Part shown: positions 11,266 to 23,618 of the stretch, piece after piece
How the letters are laid out: each line of letters starts with the position of its first letter
Position numbering within the stretch: the first letter of the stretch is position 1
Origin: Cyrtodaria siliqua
Lineage: Eukaryota > Mollusca > Bivalvia > Adapedonta > Hiatellidae
Assembly: GCA_037043455.1 (NCBI GenBank)
Contig: JAWPHD010011470.1
Coordinates: 19,608-83,607 of the forward strand
Direction of reading: 5' to 3'
Length of the DNA: 64,000 nt
Notes under the pieces: model-generated
What the model was told of the DNA's origin: nothing
The model's database searches: none
Seen by the model: the letters and a program-made list of their open reading frames with translations, nothing else
Program-made: the position numbers and the translations under genes

Positions 11266-12972
11266 CACTGGCACTGGAGCCGCAGATATTATGTAAAAAA
11301 AATAAATACGATATCTCCCTATTATCTATACTGGAACTGGAACTCCCTATTATATAGCAGATATTATCAGGGCTTTATATGACAGGGATATGACACGACA
11401 GTACAAAAGCTGTTTTCAACTGAAACACTTGTCGTGAAGGTAAGTTTATTGATTATACGCTACATTTATCGATTGTTTACTACGCTTATCGTGGCTTATC
11501 GTGGCGATATGCGAGAGGCCTCAATGTACGTACCACCCATCTACATTGCAAACGGACATAATGTATCCATGTTTTACTTAATTATTATATATTTTATATT
11601 ACCAGAAAGCCAAATAAATAACCTTTCTAATGGTGTAATTTTATTCCAAATAACTGTTAAATAAATAGGCAAAATCTCGAGTTGGAACTGAAATATATCG
11701 CATTTTTTCGTTTCTTAAAGTGTTTTCGCATATCACCGTGTGTTTATTGGTTTGGTCATCAAACATTTATTGTTTAATACATATTTAAATAAGATGCATG
11801 GTTAGAAAGCCAAATAAATAACCTTTTAATGGTGTAATTTTATTCCAAATAACGGTGAAATAAATAGGCAAAATCTCGAGTAGGAACTGAAATATATCGC
11901 ATTTTTTCGTTTCTTAAAGTGTTTTCGCACATCACCGTGCGTTTATTGGTTTGGTCATCCCGTGTCGCGATTTTTTCTTCCTTTCAGTATATTCAGGTAT
12001 AAATAAGTGCACTATGTTACACCTGCATCAGGTGGTATTAGTTAAACAATCAGAAATTAATCTACGCCATGTTCACCCCTGCACATATAGTACATGTAAC
12101 TACATATACTTTGCTTTTAACGGTAGACTACAGATTCCTCCGGATATATTATGGTATTTCTGAAAATGAAAAAATAATAATATGAAAATACAGAATATTG
12201 GTGATCGTTTTTTCCCCATATAAAACCAATGCAACCAATCAAAACCTCGTTTATATCTATCTTTACTACACCAGCATTCATTTGCCAGAAATAAATAGAA
12301 AAAAAGTATTTAATATAAGTGCATGAAAAGGTGTATTATATCACACCTGCAATATTTGTTTCGTACGTTTTTAACAAAAACTTGTATTTTCATCGGACTA
12401 AAAAAGAGTCAAGTTAACTGTTTACAGAAATATGAGTCAACGCAATGTTTAATTTAAACCCTGTTTCATCAAAATATCGTTAAAATATTGTAGTATATCG
12501 CTTGTAAAGGTACCTATAGATGTGTAACACTTTGCCACTTCAGCGATTTCAGACGCCATTACACGGTAATGTAAACAAAAGAACCCGTTACTAGCAAACA
12601 AACTCCCGTCAATTAACACCTAATTCGATATCGATTCAAAAACAAAATTACATACAATTAAAGAGAAACAGTTTATGTTTAAGATTTCACTAAGGATTAA
12701 CCTATAAATATTAAAAATGCATCAATGTTATCCGATTTTCTTACCTTGATTTTTCTCTATATTCTTCGCATTTGCAGTACATTTTCAAAATGGCGGAACA
12801 GGAAGACAAGTTATTCGGGTTTAAAAGTTGGAGACCAGTCCCTTCATATAAAGCCCTGATATTATATATAAAAAAATAAATTACGATATCTCCCTATTAG
12901 ATATACTAGATAATAGGAAGATATCTTATTATTTTTTTATTTTATATAATATCTGCGGCTCCAGTGCCAGTG
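11266..12972. mobile_element. 1.7-kb element with terminal inverted repeats
   Basis: CACTGGCACTGGAGCCGCAG starts at 11266 and its reverse complement ends at 12972. Similarity continues inward for about 60-70 bp (AGATATTAT, poly-A, ACGATATCTCCCTATTA). A second inverted pair, CAGGGCTTTATATGA (about 11369) and TCATATAAAGCCCTG (about 12847), lies just inside. No transposase frame is visible, so it is non-autonomous. The flanks resemble the TAACGCGTTA-rich element at 18.7-19.0 kb, so it may be inserted in a copy of that. Confidence 0.7.
11603..11965. repeat. Two-copy tandem duplication, period 201 bp
   Basis: GAAAGCCAAATAAATAACCT at about 11605 recurs at about 11805. Both copies continue through AATCTCGAGT, GAAATATATCGC and GTTTATTGGTTTGGTCATC with few changes. 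It lies inside the 11266-12972 element. Confidence 0.85.
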
Positions 12973-13645
12973 GTAATTTTGTAACGCGTTAGTAAGCAAT
13001 GTTTCGAGTGTTTTTAAGAATATCTACTCAAACTTTTATTTTATCCCCAGAGGAAATATATATTTCTGAAAATGTTATTACATTGTATATATTTCTGTGT
13101 TAGGCTTAGTTTGACAAATAATCTACAGCAGTGTTGAAAAATATGTTTATCATTCAAGATTATTTTCTCCTAAATGTAGCTGTTATTATTTTCCTCTCCC
13201 ACTGTAGAATTTCAAATCAAATCACGATGTGGTTGGCAATTTCATTTGTTTGCCTTAACTCTTATTTCAAACACTCAGGCAATTTAAATTAATAACTGTA
13301 GGTTTCAAAAAAAGAGGTGCGACAGAGACTTTGTGTTTTGCGATGACCCTTAGTATAAGAGTTAGACGTGCACCTGCTGTTGCGTGTTTCACTACTGAAG
13401 AATGTTTTCCGGTACTAGCGCCAATACTGATCGCTGGAAAGCATGAATGCTTGCCTATATTTAGAAACAAAATAAAATTAATGAGGTCTGTGCATGAAGG
13501 AGGTTGAAAAGGTCGTTCAAACCACCATTCTTAGAAATGATATCAAGTTGTTGTTTGAAAGTATGCACGAAAAGTTTCACTAGTATTTCGGAACTGACAA
13601 CCTCACTGTATATGTATGTAAGATGTTACACATGAATTGTGTATA
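12973..13645. other. Stretch with no recognisable feature
   Basis: It starts with a TAACGCGTTA motif and is otherwise AT-rich and unique-looking. A minus-strand frame at about 13267-13470 has no recognisable domain. Confidence 0.4.
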
Positions 13646-13653
13646 CATGACAA

Positions 13654-14508
13654 CAGGGCTTCTAAAATTTTAAAATGCAAATCGGTCCAGGTTTTTTACT
13701 GCCGTAAGAATCACACTTATTTTGAAAAAATCACTAAAATAGCCGTACCCCACCCACCATGTCAGCTGCACCATGAATTTTTTCCGTTTAGTCATTTATA
13801 TAGAGAACTATTTAAAATTTATGTTTGTATTATATTTATATTATTTATAACTTACTTTATCACAATTTGTACATTTTAATGACTGACATCATGTCTTCGC
13901 TTTACTGAATGAATAATTTTCACTCAATATCAAAATTGTTGATCATTTGAGGAATTGAACCGGAAGTGTCTAATAAACCGGAAGTTGTGTGAAAAATCAA
14001 ACGAACAAGTAACACCGCTCGGTATTTTAATTTTTTTTAATAACGCAAACAAATTTCAGTCCCAGCTTTGTCCACTTGAAAAAACAAACCGACACAAGCA
14101 AACAGGCTAACACCTTACGACTAACGGTATATCAAAGAAATTACAGACGGTAACACTCGCTTTAGTGAACCGACAGAATGCGTGATATACTTTCTCTGAT
14201 CACACATCAAAGGCATGCTACCTAGCTATAGACTCTTCCGGAAAACTCCCTACTTTCGGTAATGGTTTAGTCCAAATTAACCTACTTTCGCACAGCGAGT
14301 GACAAACAATCGTGTTATGGATCAAAGAATATTGCCGCAAGGCATAGTTTAAGATATTAGAAGGAGGGTAAAGGGCAATTGCAGATTTTTTAACGACCGA
14401 TAGATAAAATATCTGGACCGATTTAAACAGAGATTTTGAAAAGAAAAACGGTCTGGAGAAACATATTTCGGTCTGGGAACTGATAAACCGGCGATTTTAG
14501 AAGCCCTG
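13654..14508. mobile_element. hAT-type non-autonomous element, copy 1 (855 bp)
   Basis: It begins CAGGGCTTCTAAAATT and ends ATTTTAGAAGCCCTG. Flanks are a perfect 8-bp target duplication, CATGACAA, at 13646-13653 and 14509-14516. CAGGG termini with an 8-bp duplication are characteristic of hAT transposons. No transposase frame is present. Subterminal (A)CGGTC motifs recur on both sides. It shares most of its length with copy 2 at 16231. Confidence 0.9.
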
Positions 14509-14516
14509 CATGACAA

Positions 14517-14790
14517 TATATTATTAGTCTTTATTTATATTCCAAGTGTCTTCAGGTCCAGTTTAATTAAAAAGGTTCAACTTATGTACTGACCCCACAC
14601 ATGGTTATTATGTATATAAGACTGATCAAGATTATATATTCAAGAACCCTGACACACAAAAGCTCAATGCATTCTTTAGGATATACAGTGAAACTGTCCT
14701 GTTTGTGTGGAAGTAAAATGTGAATGCAATGTGCTTATCACAGATTTCACTGATAAGATCACATCCCCGCTATGCTATTAGCTGCAGTGA
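14517..14790. other. Stretch with no recognisable feature
   Basis: AT-rich sequence between the hAT element and the TGGAGTC-rich arm. Nothing is recognised. Confidence 0.4.
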
Positions 14791-14796
14791 AGACGG

Positions 14797-14975
14797 CATG
14801 GGCTAAAAGCTGGAGTGGAGTCTTGGAGTGAGTTTTGGAGTCCAATTTTGGAGTCATTTTTCGAGTTTTTGGAGTCAATTTTTGTTTTTTTGTGGAACAT
14901 TTGAACTTTTATATATATATATATATAATTCACTTCCTTTTTGGTTTTCAGAGATCTTTGCATTTTTCTGTACAC
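14797..14975. repeat. TGGAGTC-rich arm (left), inverted partner at 18435-18642
   Basis: GGCATGGGCTAAAAGCTGGAGTGGAGTC is followed by repeated TTTTGGAGTC, a TA microsatellite, and CTTCCTTTTTGGTTTTCAGAGATC. The reverse complement of this whole order appears at 18435-18642. The two may be terminal repeats of about 180 bp belonging to one composite element of about 3.8 kb, or two separate copies. Confidence 0.65.
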
Positions 14976-15293
14976 CAGATACTTATTTGACAAATACTTC
15001 CAGTGTTGTCAGTTCCCTTGTGTGAACAGTGATTATGGCAGACCAGACAAGCTACTCTTGTCAGTCTATCACTGATGTTAATTAACATAGCAATCATCAA
15101 ATAATTTTGAAACACCAGTGCTGCCATAATAAAATTATGAAAAAGCCTGAGATTTTTGAAAATGCTGAAATTGAGCGCACGGAGCGACAATTTCAATTGC
15201 GTACATATTGGTACGTGGCCGACAAAGAAGACAAAATACTGTTGCAGGTATAACAGATTACATTTTATGCGGGCATTTGTTGGTTTACATATA

Positions 15294-17516
15294 CCGTATT
15301 CCTCGGCATATAGCGCGCACTTTTTTACCCCAGATTCTGTGGCTGAAGTTGGGGTGCGAGGTTTAAGCAACAAGTAATGTTTTACTCTTTTTTTTTTCCA
15401 GCCAAAACGAGAAGTTTTATGGGTTTCAAAAAGTCGCAAGACCGGCCGTTTACTAGAGAGATTGAATCTAACCAAAGTTGGCTTGTTTCTATTGTTTCAA
15501 TAAAATGCGTTGTATGCTATATGCTTATTATCAATAAAAATAATAAAATCAAACTTTACCAAGTTTTATGTGGATTATTGTTGAGAAAATACCATTGAAA
15601 TGTTGAAAAATATCATTGTTTACATCAATCGGCAAAGTGAAATGATAACGAGGCTGTGGTTTCCGTTTTACGTAGACAGGTTCTCGACGGGTTTATCGTG
15701 AATAGAATAGAATATTATGTTTTCTTCCTACCGACGACTACCGGGTATTGATTTACCGCAAATATTTATTTGTTAAAGTTCTGAATTTTGACAACGTAGA
15801 ATCTTGATTATTCATAAAGGGTTTAATTGACTGGGAAAATGTGTGAAGTGTTTGGTTTTCGCTAATCTGACCGCAAACAACGATGACTATGGTGATTATT
15901 AAACAAACGTAACAATACATGTACGCAGAAAAATGTCAATACCTTAATTGTCCTTGATTACTTCAGAAGTTAGAGTAGGTACTGACACGATGTGTTAGGA
16001 AAATGCGTTTAATAGGTGATGCCACAAGACAATGCATCTCATTTCGAGAAACCTCTCAAACTGTCAACACCTTCAAATTGTCAACACCTTGAAATTGACA
16101 AGCAAGAGTTAATAACCTGGAAACAACACCAGATTAATAAATTTAATATGATCGTAATAAAAGTTGAACACGGGCGTGGGGATTTTTATTTTATTGAAAC
16201 TTGAGTAAACAGCAAAAGGACACTCAACAGCAGGGCTTCTAAAATTTTAAAATGCAAATCGGTCCAGGTTTTTAACTGCCGTAAGAATCGCGCTTATTTT
16301 GAAAAAATCACTAAAATCGCCGTACCCCACCCACCATGTCAGCTGCAACATGAATTTTTTCCGTTCAGTCATTGATATAGAGATCTATTTAAAATGTATG
16401 TTTGTATTATATTTGTATTATTTCTAACTAACTTTATCACAATTTGTACATTTTAATGACTGACATCATGTCTTCGCTTTACTGAATGAATAATTTTCAC
16501 TCAATATTAAAATTGTTGATCATTTGAGGAATTGAACCGGAAATGTCTAATAAACCGGGTAGGTATAAAACGCGGACTAACACGCGCGGACTAGCGGATA
16601 AATTTGAGTAATATCGTTTTTCATCAATTAGCTTAATTAATACCAAATGTTACGACTAACGCAAAATAATTTCGGTCCGACTTAAAAAAAAAAAACGGTG
16701 TCAGGTTTGATCACTTTCCTTAATATTATACTTAAAGTTATTGTAAAAAAAAAATCAAACAAACAATTAACACATCTCGGTATTTAAATGACGCAAACTA
16801 ATTTCAGTCCCAGCTTTGGCCACTTAAAAAAACAAACCGACACAAGCAAACAGGCTAACACCTTACGTCTAACGGTATATCAAAGAAATCACAGACGGTA
16901 ACACTCGCTTCAGTGAACCGACAGAACGCGTGATATACTTTCACTGATCACACATCAAAGGCGTGCTACATGGCTATAGACTCTTCCGGAAAACTCCCTA
17001 CTATCGGTAATGGTTTAGTCCAAATTGACCAAATTGACCTACTTTCGCACAGCGAGTGACAAACAATCGTGTTATGGATCAAGAATATTGCCGCAAGGCA
17101 TATTTCAAGGAGTGTGTAAGGTAATTGTAGATTTTTTAACGACCGATAGATAAAATATCTGGACCGATTTTAACAGAGATTTTGAAAACAAAATCGGTCC
17201 GGTGAAACAGAATTCGGTCTGCAGACCGACAAACCGGCGATTTTAGAAGCCCTGCTCAACAGAACAAGTTTATTTACACTTGAGTAAAAAAACACAGTCT
17301 AACATGCAGCTTGTTTTAGCCAATCAAAATTCGTTTTACATTTCCTCTTTGGTCAGTGATTCAAAATGGCGCTCTGCTGTCCTGAAATTGAAATCACAAG
17401 TTGTTTATGCGCGGTTTACGATACAATACATGACAAAAAGTTTTTTTCCAAGGATTTCAGGCCCAAAGTCGGGTGCGCGTTATATGAGCATGCGTGCTAT
17501 ACGCCGACAAATACGG
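15294..17516. mobile_element. TA-flanked element with CCGTATT termini, hosting a hAT copy
   Basis: The left end is CCGTATTCCTCGGCATATAGC. The right end is its imperfect reverse complement (GCTATACGCCGACAAATACGG). TA dinucleotides flank both ends (15292-15293, 17517-17518), as in Tc1/mariner/pogo-type insertions. A hAT element (16231-17254 plus its duplication) sits inside, so the original length was about 1.19 kb. No transposase is recognised. Related ends occur at 38520-39938 and about 48095. Confidence 0.7.
16231..17254. mobile_element. hAT-type non-autonomous element, copy 2 (1024 bp)
   Basis: It has the same CAGGGCTTCTAAAATT...ATTTTAGAAGCCCTG ends as copy 1. Flanks are a perfect 8-bp duplication, CTCAACAG (16223-16230 and 17255-17262). 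Relative to copy 1 it has about 170 bp extra near 16558-16750, including AAACGCGGACTAACACGCGCGG. It is nested inside the 15294-17516 element and so is younger than it. Confidence 0.9.
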
Positions 17517-17529
17517 TATACATAGTTTT

Positions 17530-18370
17530 TTTTGCTACCATATCATCCCTTATTTGTAGATAGTTTTATCTTTATACGTTTACATTATTTTTAATTACTA
17601 CTTCATTCCTCCATGCCTCATCGGTTTTTGCACACAATATGACCTATTTATGTGTCGACGTGCTGTAAAACACCATTCATTCATTCATTCTTAATCAAAT
17701 AATAAAAGCACAGCATACAATGTCATGACAAAGTTATATATTAAACAAGAGAATAAATGGTAGCTAAATTTAATTTTCATACCTCAGGGACACACATACC
17801 GTAGCAAAAGAACCAATTCTAGAGCGATACGCACTTAAATCAACCATTACTCTTTGTTTATTTTGCAAACGTTTTGAAAATGGCAGATTTTTGATCAACA
17901 GGAAATGCTTAAGTCACGAGGTTGTATTGAACCAATCAAAATTGTCGATTCGCCAACCCACGCTATTGACTTGTTACCGGCTTACTTTATACCGCGCCTC
18001 CAATTTCAAAAACCAATATCTCAATCTCTGCCCAGAGTACACTCGTTCCTACACAAAGTGTATGTCCTCACCTTATCATCTTGGTACTTTAAACTGACAA
18101 TATCCAGTCTGCAGACACACCTTGCTATAAACATTACCAGTAATGTTATTCTTCCAGCAGGTTGGGAGTCTTGGGGTGAGTCAGTGGTCAGCATTGCCCA
18201 GCTATATTTTATTACTGCTCACTGACAAGCATTCACCAACTTTATGAGATGATAATGGTTATGAAACTAGAGTCTGGGAAGTATAGTTAACTTACAAGAT
18301 GTTATAAAGCATTGATTCATATTTCTTGTCGCATAATGATGAGTCTACAGATACAAATATGGCGGGTTAG
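17530..18370. other. Stretch with no recognised gene
   Basis: A plus-strand frame of about 106 codons runs 17905-18225 but shows no domain, signal or low-complexity pattern that I recognise. It sits among transposon fragments and is more likely chance. The motif GAGTCTTGGGGTGAG near 18168 resembles the TGGAGTC arms. Confidence 0.35.
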
Positions 18371-18642
18371 TTGTTAAAGTTGGAGTGGAGTCTTGTAGTG
18401 AACTTTGTAGTCAATTTTTGGAATAAGTTTTTGGAGTCAGTGAAAAATGCAATGATCTCTAACCAAAAGGAATTGAATTATATAAAAAGAAATCAGTTCA
18501 AATCCCCTCCCACTCTGCACACACACACACGAAATGAATCACTCACTCCAAAAACTAACTCCAACAACTGACTCCAAATATTGACTCCAAAAATTGACCC
18601 CAAAGCTCACACCAAGACTCTACTCCAGCTTTTACCCCATGC
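18371..18642. mobile_element. Hairpin element built of TGGAGTC motifs
   Basis: The left arm (GTTGGAGTGGAGTCTTG, TTTTTGGAGTCAG) at 18375-18440 pairs with repeated GACTCCAAA motifs at 18540-18640. The right part also matches 14797-14975 in reverse complement. Confidence 0.65.
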
Positions 18643-18714
18643 CAGCGAAAGACTACACAAGTGCAGTAAGCCATTGTTTCAGTGTTTGTAAACTTGATTT
18701 TCATTGGTTTACGG

Positions 18715-19020
18715 ATTTGACAAGTAACACGTTACTTGCTCTTCTCTAACGCGTTACAGATTTATTTATAACGCGTTCCTCCTAAAATGAAAAAAATGAT
18801 TAACAAGTAACGCGTTACTGTTTGATTAAACATGTAAAAACTAACGCGTTACTTTTTTATGTCTAACGCGTTAGAAAATGTTGAATTATCATTACTTTTC
18901 TGTTGAATATATAGGGGAAATCACATTTTTAGCGCATTAGAAAATCCGAGTAACGCGTTAGAAATGTAGGGGTAATGCGTTACTTTTTCTGACGCGTTAC
19001 TATTGGGACTTATGACATGA
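18715..19020. repeat. Cluster of about ten TAACGCGTTA-type palindromes
   Basis: In about 300 bp there are seven exact ACGCGTT cores and three one-base variants (ACACGTTA, GCGCATTA, ATGCGTTA). Spacing is irregular, about 20-60 bp. A neighbouring block, GGACTTATGACATGAACCGCC (19005-19025), recurs inverted near 11234, so the cluster belongs to a repeat family. Each core contains a CpG pair inside a palindrome and would suit a dimeric DNA-binding protein, but that role is inference. Confidence 0.75.
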
Positions 19021-19024
19021 ACCG

Positions 19025-19910
19025 CCACTCATAGACTTATTACACAGCATTGCTTTTACAATACCGTGAGTTAAAGGCGGAGGATTTCCGGTAATGCAGG
19101 CGAGCGATCAAAATTGCCGGATTTGAAATAGTTGTTCAACATGGTGCAAGATTGTTTTTGTATTTAAACTTTTTTCAAAAATCGGAGAATGTCATGTGCT
19201 AGCCAATTTACCAAAGCGACTATTCCCAGAATTTGGACATTGACCATCTACGCATGTTTGAGAAATCCTGTCTGCCGTATGCAATTTGTGTGGAGAAAAA
19301 ATCACATAACACATGTAGATGCTATTTTTTTTTTAATATTCAGATGTTTACATTTATCTTGTGTATTTCCCAGCCATAGATAGAGTTATCTGACGTGCAT
19401 ATGCGAATTTCTGACACAAATATGGTAAATTGAAGAAGAATTATCGCAAAAAATGCACAGCAGTACAGGCGTGCAACCTACACTGCAGGCGTTTTATGAA
19501 ATAAGAACAAACCCAAGGTGGATATAGTCGTCATTTTGAGAGATGCTTATTTGTGTTTTACTACCATATGTTTCAATACACATTAACAAACACGCAATAA
19601 CATCTAAATTTCATAACTTACCTGAGGAAAAACATAATTGGACTGTCTGGGAATCGTTAGTTCGGCACTTCGGTCTAATTCAACTGAACTTATTAAAATG
19701 AAAACAGGTCGTATTCAATTGAAGAGAGGTTCTATTCAGTTGAGCCTTTTTTCAAATTCGAGAATGTGCACTCTAGCCAATTGGCCAAGGTGACAGTTTA
19801 CAGAATGTGGACATCAACACCTCTCTTACCTCATCTTACCTCAAGAAATTTTGTTACAAATGTCCAATAACTATGACTTTCATTTTGGCAGTGTTATGCC
19901 CATGTTCATA
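19025..19910. repeat. Diverged direct repeat in otherwise unrecognised sequence
   Basis: A segment of about 60 bp (GAGAATGT, CTAGCCAATT, CCAA, CAGAAT, TGGACAT in order) occurs at 19185-19245 and again at 19760-19812. I recognise nothing else in this stretch. Confidence 0.5.
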
Positions 19911-19913
19911 AAA

Positions 19914-20194
19914 ATGCTAAATTTGGTTCAACTTTAGTATTGGTCTATTATACATACGACAACATTACCATTGCTTTAATTCAACTTGCATTAGTCCACG
20001 AGTGGAAAAACTTCCCAAATTCCCTTCCCGGGACTGCAGCCCGATAAGGGAACCGCTTATTGGTTAACCCCATACCTCCAAAAACAGAACGAGGCTCACT
20101 TCCTCTTATTCCGCAATTTTTAATTAAGGAGGGGTGGGATTAATGTTGTCATAAGTATAATAGACCAATACTAAAATTGAACCAAATTTAGCAT
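19914..20194. mobile_element. 281-bp MITE with 54-bp inverted arms
   Basis: ATGCTAAATTTGGTTCAACT starts the left arm. The right arm, 20141-20194, is its reverse complement with about three mismatches over 54 bp, including GACAACATTA. A partial third copy (ATTGGTCCATT...GACAACATTACCATTGC) follows at 20200-20240. Confidence 0.85.
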
Positions 20195-20284
20195 ATATAT
20201 TGGTCCATTGATAACTTACGACAACATTACCATTGCGACTTTAAGGGAATTTGAACAAACTGAAACCAACAAGCAAAAGGGGAA

Positions 20285-21853
20285 TGATCAAAGATCAGAG
20301 ATGAGCAGAGCTTATGCCGTGGTGCGTCGTCCGTCTGTCCGTCCGTCTGTCTGTCCGTAAACTTTTTTTTGTAGCGACAATTCCTCTGAAACTACTGAAT
20401 GGATTTTCATGAAACTTTACAGAAATGTTGCCCATGAAGTCTAGTTGATCCTAGCAAAAATTCATGTTGATGTGAAATCCAAGATGGCCACCAAATCTAA
20501 AAATAGGTTTTTAAAAAACAAGTTTGTAGCGACTACTTCTTGAAAACTATAAGTGATATTGATATGGGACCTTTTCTAAAATGATCAGCATGACATGATG
20601 TTGGTCCTTGTCAAAAATCGTTTTGATTTGACGTTAAACATGGCTGCCAGCGGCCATCTTTGATTACATAGAATTATATAATGAAAACTTGTAGCGACTA
20701 CTCCTCTGAAACTACTTGACGGATTTTCATGAAACTTCACAGGAATGTTGCTTTTGATGTCTAATTGATCCTAGCAAAATTTTAGTTCGGCCGGAAATTC
20801 AAGATGGCCGCCACGACTAAAAATAAATTTTAAAAATACAAGTTTGTAGCGACTTCTTCTTGAAAACTATAAGTGATATTGATATGGGACTTTTTCTAAA
20901 ATGATCAGCATGACATGATGTTGGTCCTTGTCAATTTTTTTTTTGATTCAACGTTAAACATTGCTGCCAGCGGCCATCTTTGTTTACATAGAGTTATATA
21001 GTAAAAACTTGTAGCGACTACTCCTTTGAAACTACTTGGCGGATTTACATGACACTTTACAGGAATGTTGCTCTTAATGTCTAATTGATCGTAGCAAAAT
21101 TTCAGATCGGCCAGAAATTCAAGATGGCCACCACAGCTAAAAATAGATTTTTAAAAAAGAAGTTTGTAGCGACTACATCTTGAAAACTATAAGTGATATT
21201 GATATGGGACTTTTTGTAAAATGATCAGCATGACATGATGGTTATCAGAGTCAAACATTATTTTGATTCGACGTTAAACATGGCTGCCAGTGGCCATCTT
21301 TGTTTACATAGAGTTATATAATGAAAATGAAAACTTGTAGCGACTACTCATCTGAAACTACTTGACAGATTTTCATGAAACTTCACAGGACCGTTGCTCT
21401 TGATGTCTAATTGATCCTAGCAAAATTTCAGGTCGGTCGGAAATTCAAGATGGCCGCCACGCTTAAAAATAATTTTTCAAAAAACAAGTCTGTAGCGACT
21501 ACTTCCTGAAATCAAAATCAATCAGTAGAGCTTCAAGGTCATGGATCTCTTGTTATTTTAAATTTCTTGTCCGCGCTACTCCTCTTAAATGGCTTGTTGG
21601 ATTTCTACGAAATTTGGCAGGAAGGCTCAGTATGATGTCTAGTTGTGCAAAGCGCGGTATATCAATGAAATCTTGGACAATTTCGAAAAGCAGCTAGATC
21701 TTATTAGTAATAACAGAGTTATGGCCCTTTGTTGAAAAATGCTATATTGTATTTTCCTTTGTTAAATCTATTGGAGAAGAGAGCTATATCTATCTAAATC
21801 TATAAGAGCTGTTTAGCCAGTAGAGCGTCCACAGGCCCTCTTGGGCCTCTTGT
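20285..21853 (+). mobile_element. Satellite-cored element, 320-bp family, copy at 20-22 kb
   Basis: A degenerate head (GATCAGAGATGAGCAGAGCTT) is followed by a CCGTCTGT tract, then about 3.7 units of the 320-bp repeat (landmarks AACTTGTAGCGACTACTCC, GGAATGTTGCTCTTGATGTC, AAGATGGCCGCCAC, AACATGGCTGCCAGCGGCC). Two tails occur: CAGTAGAGCTTCAAGGTC...CTCTTGTT at about 21531-21554, and CAGTAGAGC plus hairpin AGGCCC/GGGCCT plus CTCTTGTT at 21818-21853. The block is therefore one element joined to the end of another. Confidence 0.8.
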
Positions 21854-22049
21854 TTAAATAAAATAATCGCCATTTTTTTGTCGGCATTTCTTTGAAATAA
21901 TCGACAGTATTATAAAATAATCGCAAATGTCGACCATGGCATATGGTAGCGTGGGCACTGCTTGCTGGGCATGAACAGACGGATATAACCACCCAACCAG
22001 TATAGACCCACGTCTCCTTCCCCACCCCTGGGGACATAGCCCCTCGGTC

Positions 22050-22720
22050 ATAACTTGGAAATCATTGAGATACCCACCCTATAACCATATATACACTTAC
22101 TGGGCATGAACAGATAGATACAACCACTCTACCAGCATAGACCTGGATCTGATTCGCCAACCCTGGGGACATAGCCGCTGGGTCATAATTTGGAAACCGT
22201 TGAGATCCCTACCCTAGAACCATATATACACTTACTAGGCATGAACAGACAGAGACAACCATCCAACCAGCATAGACCCCGGACTCCTTCCCCACCCCTG
22301 GTGACATAGCCCCTGGGTCATAACTTGAAAATCATTGAGATCCCCACCCTATAACCATATATACACTTACTGGGCATGAACAGACAGATACAACCACTCT
22401 ACCAGCATAGACCTGGATCTGATTCCCCAGCCCTGGGGACATAGCCGCTTGGTCATAATTTGGAAACCGTTGAGATCCCTACCCTATAACCATATATACA
22501 CTTGCTAGGCATGAACAGACAGAGACAAACATCCAACCAGCATAGACCCCGGACTCCTTCCCCACCCCTCGTGACATAGCCCCTGGGTCATAACTTGTAA
22601 TTGTTGAGATCCCTACCCTATAACCATATATACACTTACTGGGCATTAACAGACGGATACAAGCATCCAACCAGCGTAGACCCTAGGCTTCTTCCCCACC
22701 TTTGTGGAACTAGCTCGTGG
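22050..22720. repeat. Tandem repeat, unit about 135 bp, five copies
   Basis: ATAACCATATATACACTTACT recurs at about 22083, 22217, 22351, 22489 and 22621, each followed by GGCATGAACAGAC, ACCAGCATAGACC, GGGGACATAGC and GGTCATAA. Alternate units resemble each other more, suggesting a two-unit higher-order pattern. A partial unit precedes it at about 21950. Confidence 0.85.
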
Positions 22721-22729
22721 GTCAAACTT

Positions 22730-23618
22730 TAATTTGATATTTTTAGCTCGACTGTTCAAAGGATCTTATAGGTCAAAGTTCATGGTCACAAATTGCATTT
22801 ATGTGTTGATAGGCTCTTAGCATCAGGTTAATGTTTACATCTGCATTTCTTAACATGTAAATAACTTCAATTTTTTTTATCCAATCATCATCAGACTTAC
22901 ATACTTTATTATAAATGGGACGATGATCGCATCTATTGAGTTCAAGATCGTTGGATGAAAGGTCAAGGTCCCAAAGGGGTCAAAGGTCAAATGCATTTGC
23001 ATATACCAGTTTTCAACATATTTTCTTAAAATGTTCAACTTGATCTAAGATGGCTGCCATTACCATATATGGTCGAAACCTTAAAAAAATTTCTTCTCCA
23101 GAACCGCTGGACAGATTTCAACAGTTTTTCTTTTAAAATAATGGAATAGTGTTGGTACATTGTATCCATTTGAAACCGACCGAGACGAGAACTAAACTTC
23201 CAAGTTCCAGAAACAATTTATCGACTCACAAGCACACACTGTTTTTGGCAAATCCAATCGAATATTCATGTTTCGCGGAATAGTTGACACTGCATGTATG
23301 CACTGACATATGCGCTCAAAGATTTATAGTGTTTCATCAGGATGTTTCATCGCCTGGAAACCATATCGACATTTTGGAAGTGATTTGAGAAGTTCACTAT
23401 GAACAGTATACACAAAATAATCTATGTTGATCAATGTATGGTCCATTTTCATGTGCAAAATCACTAATTTATGCCAAAATCCAACTTTAGTACATTGCAT
23501 TTAATGCTAAAAAGTCCAATTCAACTTTTTCACACAGTTGAAAACATTAAACTCAGAAATATTGATCTATGTCAGTGCAGGCTGGTCTTGCAAGCGTCTA
23601 ATGATGGAGCCCTTTCAA
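22730..23618 (+). mobile_element. Truncated head and body of a satellite-cored element
   Basis: TTTTTAGCTCGACTGTTC at about 22736 resembles the heads at 24456 and 37625. It is followed by AAGGTCAAAGGTC-type sequence and by CCATTACCATATATGGTCG, also found at about 24674 and 53555. From about 23130 to 23618 no repeat or gene is recognised. Confidence 0.5.

Noticed and set aside
17905..18225. 106-codon plus-strand frame
   Set aside because: It has no recognisable domain, lies between transposon arms, and a second frame of similar length overlaps it. Probably chance.
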